Shown here piece by piece: positions 8,807-19,383 of a stretch of DNA of 64,000 bases; within the stretch, counting starts at the first letter, position 1, and every line of letters starts with the position of its first letter. The stretch spans positions 407,992-471,991 of the forward strand of contig JAOSJM010000006.1 in NCBI GenBank assembly GCA_027494165.1, in the 5' to 3' direction. The DNA is from Acidimicrobiia bacterium (GTDB lineage Bacteria; Actinomycetota; Acidimicrobiia; IMCC26256; JAOSJM01). A program made the position numbers and the translations under genes. The notes under the pieces are model-generated. The model was not told where the DNA came from. It was given only the letters and a program-made list of their open reading frames with translations, and did no database searches.

Positions 8807-9754
8807 TCAGCGCCGCGGCACCACCAGGTTCGGCGGGCGCTCGCCGGCGAGCACGGCCCGGGCGCCCTCCGCGGCGAGCCGGGCCATCGCCGTGCGGGTG
8901 GCCACCGAGGCGCTGCCCACGTGCGGGAGCAGCACCGTGCGGGGAGCGCCGAGGAGCCGGGGGTGGATCCGGGGCTCGTGCTCGTACACGTCGAGCCCGG
9001 CCGCGAAGAGGGTCCCGGCGTGGAGCGCGTCGGCCAGGGCCTCCTCGTCCACGACGGGCCCGCGGGCCGTGTTCACGAGCGCCGCGGTCGGCTTCATCAG
9101 GCCCAGCTCCCGGCGGCCGATCAGGTGACGGGTCTCGCCGGCGAGCGGGACGTGGAGGGACACGACGTCGGCCTCGGTGAGCACGCCGTCGAGGTCGGCG
9201 ACCCACCCCGGCTCGCCGGTGGGGTGGCGTGAGTGGTGCAGGACCCGCATGCCGAAGCCCGATGCCCGCCGGGCCACGGCCCGCCCGATCCGTCCGTAGC
9301 CCACGATCCCCAGCGTCGCCCCGTGCACGTCGTGGCCGAGGTACTGGTTGATCCCCCAGCCCTCCCACCGGCCGGCCCGGAGGTCGGCCTCGGCGGACGA
9401 CGCGAGGCGGCGCGACGCCAGGACGAGCAGGAAGGCGAGGTCGGCGGTGGTCTCGGTCAGCACGCCGGGGGTGTTGCAGACCGCGATCCCCAGCCGCTCG
9501 GCCACCTCCACGTCCACGTTGTCGAGGCCGACCGCGACGTTGGCCACGACCCGCAGCCGAGGGGCTCCGGCCTCGAGGACCTCGGCGTCGATCCGGTCGG
9601 TGAGCAGGCAGACGACGGCGTCGACGTCGCGTGCCGCGGTGACCAGCTCCCCGTGGTCGAGCGGGGCGTCGTCGGGCCGCTGCACCAGCTCGTGGCCGGC
9701 CAGCGGGTCGAGCCCACCCCGCGGGAGCCGCCGGGTGACGAGGACCCGGCTCAC
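8807..9754 (-). CDS. D-2-hydroxyacid dehydrogenase (glyoxylate/hydroxypyruvate reductase-like)
   Basis: NAD(P)H-dependent reductase of 2-oxoacids such as glyoxylate or hydroxypyruvate. The 315 residues contain the nucleotide-binding motif GIVGYGRIGRAVARR near 155, the catalytic Arg in NTARGPVVDEEAL near 237, the Glu in DVYEHEP and the catalytic His in LLPHVGSAS near 285. The start is GTG at 9754, overlapping the stop of the upstream LemA-like gene (GTGA). Members are hard to tell from phosphoglycerate dehydrogenase, but no ACT domain is present. Confidence 0.88.
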   Translation of the reverse strand: MSRVLVTRRLPRGGLDPLAGHELVQRPDDAPLDHGELVTAARDVDAVVCLLTDRIDAEVLEAGAPRLRVVANVAVGLDNVDVEVAERLGIAVCNTPGVLTETTADLAFLLVLASRRLASSAEADLRAGRWEGWGINQYLGHDVHGATLGIVGYGRIGRAVARRASGFGMRVLHHSRHPTGEPGWVADLDGVLTEADVVSLHVPLAGETRHLIGRRELGLMKPTAALVNTARGPVVDEEALADALHAGTLFAAGLDVYEHEPRIHPRLLGAPRTVLLPHVGSASVATRTAMARLAAEGARAVLAGERPPNLVVPRR

Positions 9755-11093
9755 CCGACCGGCTCGACCCTGGGCACGGCCCGTTCGAGCCCGTCGGCCG
9801 CGAAGAGCTCCCCGGTCGGGAACCGCCCGAGCCGGGCCACGAGGAACCCGGGGAAGGTCCGCACCCGGTCGCGCATGATCGTGACGCTGTCGTTGAAGAA
9901 CTCCCGGGCCAGGGCGATGCGGTCCTCGGTGTCGACGATCTCGTCCTGCAGGCGGGCGAAGACCGTGTCGGCCCTCAGCTCGGGGTGGCCCTCGGCCAGG
10001 GCGACGAGCGCCTCGAAGGCCCGGGCCTGGGCCTGGGCCGCCTCGGTCCCGGCCCGCACGGACGTCGCGTCCGGCGCCTCCTCGCCCGCGGGCGGTGGGC
10101 CCGCGCCGCCGAGGCGGGCCGACGTCACCAGCTCCTGCAGCTCCCCCTCGTGCTGCGCGTAGCCCCGGGCGCACTCGGTCAGCGCGGGCACCAGCGCGTG
10201 GCGGCGCTGGAGCTGCACGGCGACGAGGCTCCACGCCCGCCCGACCCGATTCCGCACCAGCACGAGGCCGTTGTACACGAGCAGCAGCCACGTGAGCAGG
10301 AAGAGGGCGGCGACCCCTCCCGCGGCCCCGATGGCGACCGGGCCCCGGCGGGTCCAGGCGTGCGCGAGGTCGTCACCCTCCTCCCAGCCGGCCAGCAGCG
10401 GGACGAGGCCCGCGGCGACGACGGCGAGGAGCAGCGCGGCCACGGCCGCGAACGCGTAGCGGCGCACGACCCCCGCTCGCCACGCGTGGAGATCACGAAC
10501 GGGCCGACGTCGTCGTCCTCGGCGATCTCGGGCTCGACGCGGTCCTCTCGGAGGCGGGCCGGCCCGAGGACGTAGAGCGCACACCCGACCGGGATGGCTT
10601 CCTCGGTGAAGCGTCGCCTCCCCGTGGAGTCCGCCACCGCCCCCGCGGGTCCCTTCCCGTGGTAGAGCGGGTCGGACCGCCCACAGGTCCGGGAGAAGAC
10701 CGGGGTGGCCTGGATCGAAGCCCCGTCGGGCCGGACCCGGAGGGCCCCGGTGGCGTCGACGACGTCGAACGGGCGGGTCTCCACCGCCTCGTCGACGGTC
10801 TGCCAGCCGGTCTCGACGTGGGTCCTCGTCTTCCCGTCCTCGACGGTGGTCCTGGTCCGCCGCCACTGCTCCTCGACCTCGTAGCGGTACCAGACGCACC
10901 CGACCTCCGCGAGGCGGCTCGTGAGCGGCGGGTCGAGGCGGGCCACCCCCCGGACCTCGTTGAGGCCGAGGAACACCCCCTTGACCTTCGAGGTGGGGGT
11001 GTCGAGCACGAGGCGGCGCCGTCGCATCGCGAAGACGCCCCCGGCGAACAGGGCCGGCACGGCCCCGGCGGCGATCCAGGCGGCGATGGTCAT
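9751..11093 (-). CDS. GIDE domain-LemA fusion membrane protein, one frameshift
   Basis: About 447 residues. After an N-terminal membrane helix (TIAAWIAAGAVPALFAGGVF) comes a GIDE-type domain (KVKGVFLGLNEVRG, PLTSRLAEVGCVWYRYEVEE, then a region ending PVGCALYVLGPA). A second hydrophobic pair follows and then a LemA domain (LLVYNGLVLVRNRVGRAWSLVAVQLQRR, DTEDRIALAREFFNDSV). This architecture is known for LemA proteins; the function is unknown, possibly envelope-related. The break is cured by one extra base in the C5 run at 10470-10474. The start at 11093 has GAGGGGAG upstream. The stop overlaps the dehydrogenase start. Confidence 0.8.
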
Positions 11094-11242
11094 CGACAGG
11101 CTCCCCTCGTTCCCCCAGGATGCATCGGCAGGGACCACCGGAGGTTGACCCGCGCCCACCCGGTCGCCCGGTCGCGGGACCATGGGCTCCGGATCGGCGG
11201 AAGGGAGGGGCGCGTCGTGGACGAGGGGTCCGGAACCGGCTC

Positions 11243-12477
11243 GTGAGCGGCCTCGAGGCGCGGCCGGTCCTGGCCGTCAACTGCGGCAGCTCGACGCTCA
11301 AGCTCGACGTCGTCCACGCGACCGCCGACGAGCGGCCGGGGACGCCGCTCGCCACGGGGGCCCGGGCCCTCGTGGAGGGGGTCGGCCGCCCGCGCGGCCA
11401 CCTCCACCTGGACGCCGGCGACCGCTCCGACGGAGCGGAGGCCGTCGACGTGGCGGTGCCCGACCACGCGACGGCCGCGCGCCTGGTCCTCGAACGCCTC
11501 GGCGCCGACGGGCTGCTCGACGCGGTGACGGCGGCCGGGCACCGGGTCGTCCACGGAGGGGGCGGTTCGTCGAGCCGGTGGTGGTGGACGCCGCGGTGGA
11601 GCGGGCCCTGGCCGACCTGGAGGGGCTCGCCCCCCTCCACAACCGCGCCGCGATCGAGGCGCTGCGGGGAACCCGGGACGTGCTCGGCCCGGACCGGCCG
11701 ATGATCGCCGTGTTCGACACCGCCTTCCACGCCGGGATGCCCGCCCGGGCCGCGTCCTACGCGATCAACGCCGACCTGGCCACCCGGCACGGGATCCGCC
11801 GGTTCGGCTTCCACGGGCTGGCCCACCGGTGGATGGCGGAGCGCTTCGCGGTCCGGACCGGCGCCGACCCCTCGTCGCTGCGGCTCGTGACCCTCCAGCT
11901 CGGGGCCGGCTGCTCGGCGACGGCCGTGGACGGCGGGCGCTCGGTCGACACGACCATGGGTCTCACGCCCCTCGAGGGTCTCATGATGGCCACCCGGTCC
12001 GGCGACGTGGACCCCTCGCTCGTCGGGTTCCTCGCCCGGCGCGAGGGCGTAGGCGTCGACCAGGTCGAGGCCTGGCTCAACCACGACTCGGGCCTCCTGG
12101 GGGTCTCCGGCGCGAGCGCCGACCTCCGGGTGCTGCTGGAGCTCGAGGCCGAGGGCCACGCAGCGGCGGCCCTGGCCGTCGACCTCTTCTGCTACCGGAT
12201 CCGCAAGGCCGTCGGCGCGCTCGACGCCGCCCTCGGAGGCACCGACGGGCTCGTGTTCGGGGGTGGGATCGGGGAGCACTCGGCCGAGGCCCGCCGGCGG
12301 GTGTGCGCCGGGCTCGAGCGGCGCGGCATCGTGCTCGACGACCCCTCCAACCGGGCCGCCGTCGGTGTCGAGGCCACGGTCAGCGCGTCCGGCTCGCCGG
12401 TCCGGGTCGAGGTGCTCCCCGTGGACGAGGCGTCGGTCATCGCCCGCGACGTGGCCGCGCTCCTCGTGTCCCGTTGA
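11243..12477 (+). CDS. ackA: Acetate kinase, one frameshift
   Basis: Interconverts acetate + ATP and acetyl phosphate + ADP. About 411 residues: the N-terminal phosphate motif VLAVNCGSSTLKLDV, GHRVVHGG near residue 100, the catalytic segment VFDTAFHAGMP, FGFHGLAHRW, and the adenosine motif GGIGEHSAEARRR. The first ~105 residues lie in a different frame from the rest; a missing base around 11562-11568 (GGAGGGGGCGG) explains this. The GTG start at 11243 was chosen because it immediately precedes the conserved strand. No phosphotransacetylase gene is adjacent. Confidence 0.9.
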
Positions 12478-14315
12478 CCGGTCCCCGCCGCCTCCCCCGG
12501 TGGTGGCCCCACGTCCTCGTGGCCGTTCTCGGGGCCCTGGCCGGCGTCCTCGGCCTGGGAATCGTGAGCGCCACGGGGGAGGTCGGGCCGGGGACGGTCG
12601 ACGTGCGGGCCCGGTGGGGCCTCGGCGGCGAGACCGAGCTCGGGCTGCCGCCGCTCGGGCGGGTGTCGGCCCACACCCACCGCACGCCCTTGATCGTCCG
12701 CGCCCGGGTCGCCGAGCTGGACCTCGAGGAGCTCCAGCGCGTCCTCGCCGAGGAGGACCCTGACCGCGCGCTGCGCGACGAGGTCGCCGGCGACCTCGGA
12801 CCGCTCCTGCGGCGGTTCGCGCTCCGGGCGCTGCTCCTGGGGGCCGTCGCCGGAGGGGTGGCCGGCGCGCTGGTCCCGGGGCGGCGCTGGCCCCACGTCG
12901 CCGTCGGCGCGGGCGCGGGGCTCTGCGCCGTCGTCGTGCTGCTGGGCCTGACCTGGCGGGACTTCGAGCCCGAGGCGTTCGACGAGCCCCGGTTCCAGGG
13001 ACCCCTCGAGCGGGCCCCGGCGGTGGTCGCGGCGGTGCGCCGCCAGGTGGAGGACCTCGAGGAGGTGGCCGGACGGGTCCGCACCCTCGGCGGGCAGCTC
13101 TCCCGCCTCTACGCCGTCAGCTCGTCGGCCGCGGGAGCGGGCGGGCCGGTCGGCGACGAGGTGCGGATCCTCCACGTCAGCGACCTCCACCTCAACCCGC
13201 TGGGCGTGGAGGTGGTCCAGGACCTGGCCGAGCGGTTCGACGTGGACGCGGTCCTCGACACCGGGGACCTCACGACGTTCGGACTCCCGCTCGAGTCCCG
13301 CATCGCCGAGCTCGTCGACGACGTCCGCGTGCCCTACTACTACGTGCCCGGCAACCACGACTCCAACGCCAACCGGGCCTCGTTCGCCGCCGACCCCGCG
13401 CTGACCCTCGTGGACGGCGAGGTCGTGGAGATCGGGGGCGTGCGCGTGCTCGGGGTGGCCGACCCCACGTTCACCGCCGACAACGAGACGTCCACCGAGG
13501 AGGCCCGGTCGCTCAAGGAGGCCGACGCGTTCCGGGTGGCCGAGCTCGTCGACCGGACCCGTCCCGACGTGCTCGCCGTCCACGACCCGGTCCAGGCCGG
13601 CGAGTCGTTCGGGGAGGTCCCCGTCGTGGTCGCCGGGCACGTCCACGAGCGCCGGAGGGATGAGCGGGAGGGCAGCCTGCTGCTCACCGTCGGCTCGACG
13701 GGGGCCACCGGGCTGGGATCGTTCACCGTGGAGGCCGACCTGGCCTACGAGGCCCAGGTGCTGCACTTCCGCGACGCACGCCTCGTCACGGTCGACTACG
13801 TGTCGCTCCAGGGGCTGTCGGGGAGCTTCGTGCTCGACCGCAGCGTCGTCGCCCCCGACCAGGACGAGCCGGCCGAGGACTCCGAGGGTCAGTCCCGGGG
13901 ACCTCGGGGCCGATCCGCCGGCGCACCAGCGCGGCGACCTCACCGGGCTCGGCGTGGCGACCCAGCGCCGCCTTCGAGAAGACCGTCTCGTCGTCGAGGA
14001 CGACCTCGAAGCGCCCTCCCGTGGAGGGCACGAGCTCGATCCCCTCGATCACGGGCGCCCAGCCCGCGAGCAGCTCGTCCGCCAGACCGACGGCACGCGG
14101 CACGTAGTTTCAGGGGACGCAGAACTCGATCAGGAAGCGGTGACGGGGCTGCAGCACGGGTCCTCCGTGGTCGCTCGGGTCCCACGTTGCCACATCGACC
14201 ACCGACCCTGCGGGCAGCTCGACCCGGAGGGGCGCTCCGGAGGCGCGCGGCCGCCGGTCGTGCGATCCTGGCGGCCCGGCCGCCCCCGGGGGGCCGCCGG
14301 CGGGGAGGTGGGTGA
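12474..14315 (+). CDS. Membrane-anchored calcineurin-like metallophosphoesterase
   Basis: Begins with a TTG that overlaps the ackA stop. Two hydrophobic regions (residues about 10-35 and 115-165) precede a catalytic domain with all metal ligands of the calcineurin-like fold: HVSDLHLN, DTGDLT, PGNHDS and AGHVHERR. The phosphoesterase is probably outside the membrane. Recognisable sequence ends near 13,890 (about 470 residues). The frame stays open to 14,315, but that tail is arginine-rich, lies over the antisense SelW-like gene and looks like shadow sequence, so a missed stop or frameshift near 13,890 is likely. The substrate is unknown. Confidence 0.75.
   Translation: MTGPRRLPRWWPHVLVAVLGALAGVLGLGIVSATGEVGPGTVDVRARWGLGGETELGLPPLGRVSAHTHRTPLIVRARVAELDLEELQRVLAEEDPDRALRDEVAGDLGPLLRRFALRALLLGAVAGGVAGALVPGRRWPHVAVGAGAGLCAVVVLLGLTWRDFEPEAFDEPRFQGPLERAPAVVAAVRRQVEDLEEVAGRVRTLGGQLSRLYAVSSSAAGAGGPVGDEVRILHVSDLHLNPLGVEVVQDLAERFDVDAVLDTGDLTTFGLPLESRIAELVDDVRVPYYYVPGNHDSNANRASFAADPALTLVDGEVVEIGGVRVLGVADPTFTADNETSTEEARSLKEADAFRVAELVDRTRPDVLAVHDPVQAGESFGEVPVVVAGHVHERRRDEREGSLLLTVGSTGATGLGSFTVEADLAYEAQVLHFRDARLVTVDYVSLQGLSGSFVLDRSVVAPDQDEPAEDSEGQSRGPRGRSAGAPARRPHRARRGDPAPPSRRPSRRRGRPRSALPWRARARSPRSRAPSPRAARPPDRRHAARSFRGRRTRSGSGDGAAARVLRGRSGPTLPHRPPTLRAARPGGALRRRAAAGRAILAARPPPGGRRRGGG
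13889..14157 (-). CDS. SelW/Rdx-family selenoprotein (CxxU), UGA recoded
   Basis: A thioredoxin-like redox protein of about 88 residues. It starts at a GTG (14157) with GGAGG 5 nt upstream. The N-terminal strand RFLIEF runs straight into C13-V-P-U16, where U is an in-frame UGA at 14112-14110. Downstream homology continues in the same frame: NYVPRAVGLADELL, GIELVPSTGGRFEV, DDETVFSKAALGRH, the pattern of the SelW/SelT/SelH (Rdx) family. The frame as read remains open to 13786, but one base missing in the CCCCGGG run near 13,897 would give a GAC-TGA end at 13889. CxxU is the known active site of SelW. No selenium-insertion genes are visible here. Confidence 0.8.
14076..14097 (-). promoter_or_regulatory. 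Putative bacterial SECIS hairpin of the SelW-like gene
   Basis: Twelve nucleotides after the UGA the mRNA can form CGU-GCC / GGC-gg-ACG, six pairs with a two-base bulge, closed by the loop GUCGGUCU. The loop starts with G and contains GGUCU, also found in the apical loop of the Escherichia coli fdhF SECIS. Seen by hand folding only. Confidence 0.55.
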
Positions 14316-16593
14316 TGACCGGACGGGCACGGATCGGGCGGACGGTCGCCGAGTCGACACCGGCGTTCCCGTCCCGCCCCCGGCCCCCGGCCGGCGCCCC
14401 GAACGTGGTGGTGGTCGTCCTCGACGACCTCGGCTTCGCCCAGCTCGGCTGCTACGGATCGGATCTGGCCACCCCGAGCATCGACCGCCTCGCCGCCGGC
14501 GGGCTGCGCTTCGACCGCTTCCACGTGACCGCGATGTGCTCGCCGACCCGGGCCTGCGTGCTGACCGGCCGCAACCACCACGCGGTGGGCATGGGGTTCC
14601 TGCCCGAGGTCCCGATCGGGTTCCCGGGCTACTCGGCCCGCATCCCCCGATCGGCCGCCACCATGCCCCGGGTGCTGCGCGACGCCGGCTTCAGCACCTT
14701 CGCGGTCGGCAAGTGGCACCTCACGCCCCGCTGGGAGACGAGCGCCTCGGGTCCCTTCGACCACTGGCCCCTCGGGCTCGGCTTCGAGCGGTTCTACGGG
14801 TTCCTGGGCGGCGACACCAACCAGTGGACGCCCGACCTGGTCCGTGACAACGGCTTCGTCGACCCGCCGCGGGGGCCCGAGGACGGCTACCACCTCACCG
14901 AGGACCTGGTCGACACGGCCATCCGCCTCGTGCAGGACCAGCAGCAGGCCACGCCGGGCAAGCCGTTCTTCCTCCAGCTCGCCACCGGGGCCGTCCACGC
15001 TCCCCACCAGGTGCCGCCGGAGTGGGTCGAGCCCTACCGGGGCCGCTTCGACGACGGCTGGGAGGCGTGGCGGGCGCGGACCTTCGCCCGCCAGCTCGAG
15101 GCCGGGGTGGTCCCCCCGGGGACGGAGCTGACCCCCGCCCCTCCTGGGTGCCGGCCTGGGACGGGCTCCCGGCCGACGAGCGGCGTCTCTACACCCGGAT
15201 GATGGAGGTCTTCGCGGGGTTCCTCACCCACGCCGACGCCCAGATCGGCCGGCTCCTCGATCACCTCGAGGCGACCGGGCTCCTCGACGACACCCTGGTG
15301 CTCCTCCTCTCCGACAACGGCGCCAGCGCCGAGGGCGGGCCGACCGGCTCGTTCAACGAGCACCGCTTCACCCACGACCTCCAGGACGACGTGGCCGACA
15401 CCATCGGGCGCGTCGACGACCTCGGCGGCTTCCGGGCCTACAACCACTACCCCTGGGGATGGGCCTGGGCCGGCAACACGCCGTTGCGCCTCTGGAAGCG
15501 CTTCACGTGGCTGGGCGGCGTGCGCACCCCGCTGATCGCCCACTGGCCCCGGGGCATCGAGGGCCGGGGGGCCGTACGGTCCCAGTTCTGCCACGCCGTC
15601 GACCTCATGCCCACGGTGCTGGAGGCCACCGGTGTGGGTGCGCCGGCCACCGTCGACGGCGTCGCCCAGCGACCGCTGGACGGCGCGAGCCTGCTCCCGG
15701 TCCTCGCCGACCCGGACGCGCCGAGCCCCCGGCGCACCCAGTACTTCGAGATCCTGGGCAGCCGGGCCGTGTACCACGACGGCTGGAAGGCGACGACCGA
15801 CCACGTGGGGAACCAGATCACCGTCGAGCGGGAGCTGGTGGAGGGCAGCACGGACTTCGCCACCGACCGCTGGTCGCTGTTCCACCTCGACGACGACTTC
15901 TCCGAGGCCCGCGACCTGGCCGACGAGGAGCCCGAGCGGCTCCGGGACCTGGTGGAGCGCTGGCTCGTCGAGGCGGGCCGGAACCAGGTGATGCCCCTCG
16001 ACGACAGCTTCGTGGGCCGGGCGGTCGCGCTGGAGCCGGCACCGGGCGGCCCGCTGCCCCGGGGCGTCTACCGGCCGGGCGGAGGTCCGGTGGCCGAGGA
16101 CGCCCTGCCCCCCATGGGGGGCGGGTTCCGGATCGCGGCGGAGGTCGAGGTCCCCGACGGCGGGGCCGAGGGCGTGGTGTGCGCGCTCGGCGACTGGAGC
16201 AACGGGTGGGCCTGCTACCTGCTCGACGGACGGCCGGTGGTGACGCTGAACCTGTTCGGTCACCCGGTCCGGGTCGCCGGCGAGCGACCGCTCCCCCCGG
16301 GCACCCACACGGTCGGGGTGACCTACGAGCGCCGCGGAGGTGGGGGGCCGCTCGTACTGCACGTGGACGGCGAGCCGGTCGCCGAGGGGCACGTCCCGCG
16401 GGATCTGCCCTTCCGCTGGCAGATCGGGGGTGGCGGCCTGCTGGTGGGGCGGGACCGGGGCTTCCCCGTCTGCGACGACTACCGGCCCCCGTTCCCGTGC
16501 ACGGGGACGGTCCACCACGTCGTGATCGAGTCGTCGGTGCTCCGGCCCCGCGACGCCGAGGCAGAGGTGCGCCGAGCCCTGCACCACGAGTAG
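14312..16593 (+). CDS. Arylsulfatase-type sulfatase, one frameshift
   Basis: Type I sulfatase of about 760 residues that hydrolyses sulfate esters. The formylglycine signature CSPTRACVLTGR is near residue 76 with the modifiable Cys first; metal-binding VVVVLDDLG lies at the N-terminus, GKWHLTP near 137, and LLSDNGAS after the break. The two halves are in different frames and join if one C is added to the C5 run at 15132-15136. No signal peptide is evident. A C-terminal extension of about 190 residues (MGGGFRIAAEVEV to the end) looks like a beta-sandwich, perhaps carbohydrate-binding. No formylglycine-generating enzyme is nearby. Confidence 0.88.
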
Positions 16594-16614
16594 CCGGCAT
16601 CCTTCGCCCTCCCG

Positions 16615-16679
16615 CGGTTGGCGCGGTTTCGGGGCCCTGAGCCCCGATTCCGCACCAACTCGGCGAGGCCACGGGACGG
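16615..16679. repeat. 65-bp palindromic repeat, copy 1
   Basis: Identical to copy 2 over 65 bases. The first 43 bases form an imperfect inverted repeat: arms starting GTTGGCGCGG and ending CCGCACCAAC, 19 bp with three mismatches around loop CCTGA. The remaining 22 bases are unpaired. It lies directly after the sulfatase stop, so it may end transcription or be a REP-like element. Confidence 0.8.
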
Positions 16680-16723
16680 CACCGTCCTGTCTCTTCCCGT
16701 CCTGCCGTCCTGCCGTCCTCCCC

Positions 16724-16788
16724 CGGTTGGCGCGGTTTCGGGGCCCTGAGCCCCGATTCCGCACCAACTCGGCGAGGCCACGGGACGG
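16724..16788. repeat. 65-bp palindromic repeat, copy 2
   Basis: Exact second copy, 109 bp downstream of the first in the same orientation, with the same hairpin and flanking GGCGAGGCCACGGGACGG tail. Confidence 0.8.
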
Positions 16789-16907
16789 GCCGGCGCGACC
16801 ACGAGGCGAAGGAGAGTCCGCTCCGTGGCCTCGGGCGCGCGGATCGTTGCATCGGCGCGCGCGGGCTGTGAGACTCGGGGCACCGTCGGACTCGGGAGGG
16901 ATCCCCA

Positions 16908-19300
16908 GTGCCCGGAGACACGCGCGACCAGGGAGGCGGCCGCAGGCCGCGAGCGAGGCTGCCCCGGGAGGTCCCCGAGGCGATCCGGGAGTTCGTCCGC
17001 TGCCGGCGCGACCGCCTCGAGCTGGACCCGGGCCGCCTCGCCTGGCTCCCCCGGCCCGAGGGTGTCCCGATCCCGGAGGGCACCGAGCCCTCGGTGACCC
17101 TCGAGCCCGGCGAGCACCCGGGGACCGTGAACGTGAGCGTCGGGTGGGGCTTCGTCTCGCTCACCCTCCCGGTCTCCGTGGCCGACGGGCGCCTGCGGAT
17201 CGACACGTCGAACATCCCGTTCCTCGGCGACGACATCTCCCGCTGGGTCGACGACCTCAACGCCGACCTGGCCGCCAACGGCAAGCGCTTCGACGAGGTC
17301 CGGCTGCGCGACGGGAAGGCCCACCTCACCAAGGCCGCCGTCGCGGCCGGCGACCGGCGGACCTCGCTGCTCGGCACCCCCGGGCGGAAGGTCGCCGCCG
17401 GGGTCGCCGCGCTGACCCTCGTCGGCGGAGGCACGCTCCTCGCCACCCGGGGAGGGAACGACGGGAACGAGCAGGCCTCGCCCTCCCGGGAGGAACCCGT
17501 GGTCCAACAGGTCCAAGAGGACGAGGGCTCCGGGACGACGGGGGATCCGCTCCCTCGTGCACCGGCGAGATCACCGGCGCGGACGGCCCCGGCGGCCTGC
17601 CCCGATCGCCGGAGATCTGGGCCGATCCCGCGGTCCACGGTCCGTGCGAGTACTCCGACGCCGAGCTGGCGCTCCCGGGTGGCCCCTACCCCGTGTGCGA
17701 AGGGGGCTGCGCCCCCGTGATCCTCCTCGGGCCACCGAGGATCGACATCTTCCACGACGGCAGCGTGCCCGACGCGCTGACCGGGGAGACCGGGCTCTCC
17801 CGCTTCGGGTGGGACGTCTGGACCAACGCGCCCGGGGGGACCGCCTTCCGGGTCACGACCGAGTGCGCGGGCCGGACGGTCGCCGGGCAGGCCACGGCCG
17901 ATCCCGGCGGTCTCGTGCCGGGTGCGAGCCCGCTCTTCTCGTACGGCCCGTGCGGGCCGTCCCGGGCCAGCGTGCTCGACGAGAGCGGAACGTTCCCGCT
18001 CCCCGTCCCCCTCGACCCGTTCGGTTTCGAGGTCGGACCGTCCGAGGGTCCGGCCAACCCCCTGCTCGCCCGCGAGCACGACCTGTTCGGGAGCACCGGG
18101 CTGGGCACGCCGCAGGAGACCGCGGAGCGCCTCGACGCCCTCGACCGGCTCCTCGACACGGTCTCGGGAGCCCCCGTCGACCCGGGGACGTTCTGGTTCT
18201 TCGAGGGGGACGCCGAGCAGTTCGTGCGCGCGATCCAGGCGTCGGATCCACAGCGCAGGTGGTGGGTCTTCTACGGGAGCGCCTCGTCCGTCCCCTACGA
18301 CGTGACCGTCACGGACGGCCCGAAGGTCGCGGGGTTCGGCGCCTCGACCACCGACCCTCTCGGCGCGGCCGCCGAGCTCCTCTTCGCCAACACGATCTTC
18401 CCCTGCGGGCCCGGCCGCGCCGCCTACACGGTCTGCGGCGGCGACCCGGCCGCGACGGATCCGGGCGAGGCGTTCCTGGCCGGGGCGATCCTCGATGCCC
18501 CGCTCCCGGTCGGCCCGGGTTCCGAGCCGGCGCGGGTGGGGTTCGCCCTGGACCTCGACGGCCAGGGGGCCGCGGGGACGCCCGGCGCGCCGCTGGCCGG
18601 GCCGGCCGACGGGGCCGAGCTGGTCTACGAGGCCACCTACGACCCCGACGACGGCTGGACGCTCACCGCCACCGGGCGGGACGGCTCGGCCGTCCCCACG
18701 GCGGCCCGGCTCCTCGTGCGGAACCACGCGCTCCTGCTGGTGGCCCCGCTCGCCGAGACCGGCGGGTCGGCCCCGGCCGGCTACCGGGCCTACGCGCTCG
18801 ACGCGGACGGGAAGGGGAGCGCGGGCCCGGGGCTGCACCGGGGCGCCGCCGTGGTCGTCCCCGGCCCGCTCCCGATCGCGTCGCCGGAGCTCGAGAGCGC
18901 CGCCGACGATGGCGACACGGGTCCGGGCCCGACCGCCGCCGCCGGCCCGACGGAGGCTCCGGAGGCGTTCGTGAGGACGCTGGCCGAGGCGCTGCGCGCC
19001 GGCGACGCCGGGTTCCTCCTCGACCGGCTCCACCCGGCCGTGCTCGACCGGTACGGCGCCGAGGCCTGCCGGTCCTACGTGGGCGGCGTGAGCGACCCGA
19101 CCTTCGAGCTGACCGTGCAGGCCGTGAGCGAACCCGGGCCCTACGACTGGGAGCTCGACGGTGTGTCCACGGTGATCCCCGACGCCGTGACCGTGACGGT
19201 CGAGCGGACGCAGGGGGGTGGGGTGACCACCCAGGACATGCACATCGCGCCGAGTGGCGGTGGCTGGCGCTGGTTCACCGACTGCGGCGACCCGCGCTGA
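16908..19300 (+). CDS. Large membrane-anchored protein of unknown function, one frameshift
   Basis: About 797 residues; not recognised. The GTG start at 16908 follows GGGAGGG. Residues 1-160 are probably cytosolic (DDISRWVDDLNADL and a short basic stretch), followed by one membrane helix (KVAAGVAALTLVGGG) near 163-180. A Gly/Ser/Glu-rich linker leads to a long exported part with paired cysteines (GPCEYSD, PVCEGGCAP, SYGPCGPS, FPCGPG, YTVCGG). The last 110 residues (AFVRTLAEALRAGDAGFLLDRLHP) resemble an NTF2-like fold. The frame changes near 17,545, probably by an indel in the linker. It is flanked by palindromic repeats on both sides and is a single-gene unit. Confidence 0.6.
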
Positions 19301-19383
19301 GCGACCCGCTCCGAGAGGCGGTTCGGACGGGCGTCCCCGCGCCACGGGCGGCCCTCGCCGAACCGCGACCCCGACCCCTCCCC

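Larger units (their letters stand above)
16594..16907. other. 314-bp intergenic region with two 65-bp repeats
   Basis: No gene is supported here. It contains two identical 65-bp palindromic repeat copies (listed separately) separated by a CCGTCCTG-rich spacer, then about 120 bp with a GGGAGGG ribosome-binding site just before the next GTG start. Confidence 0.7.
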
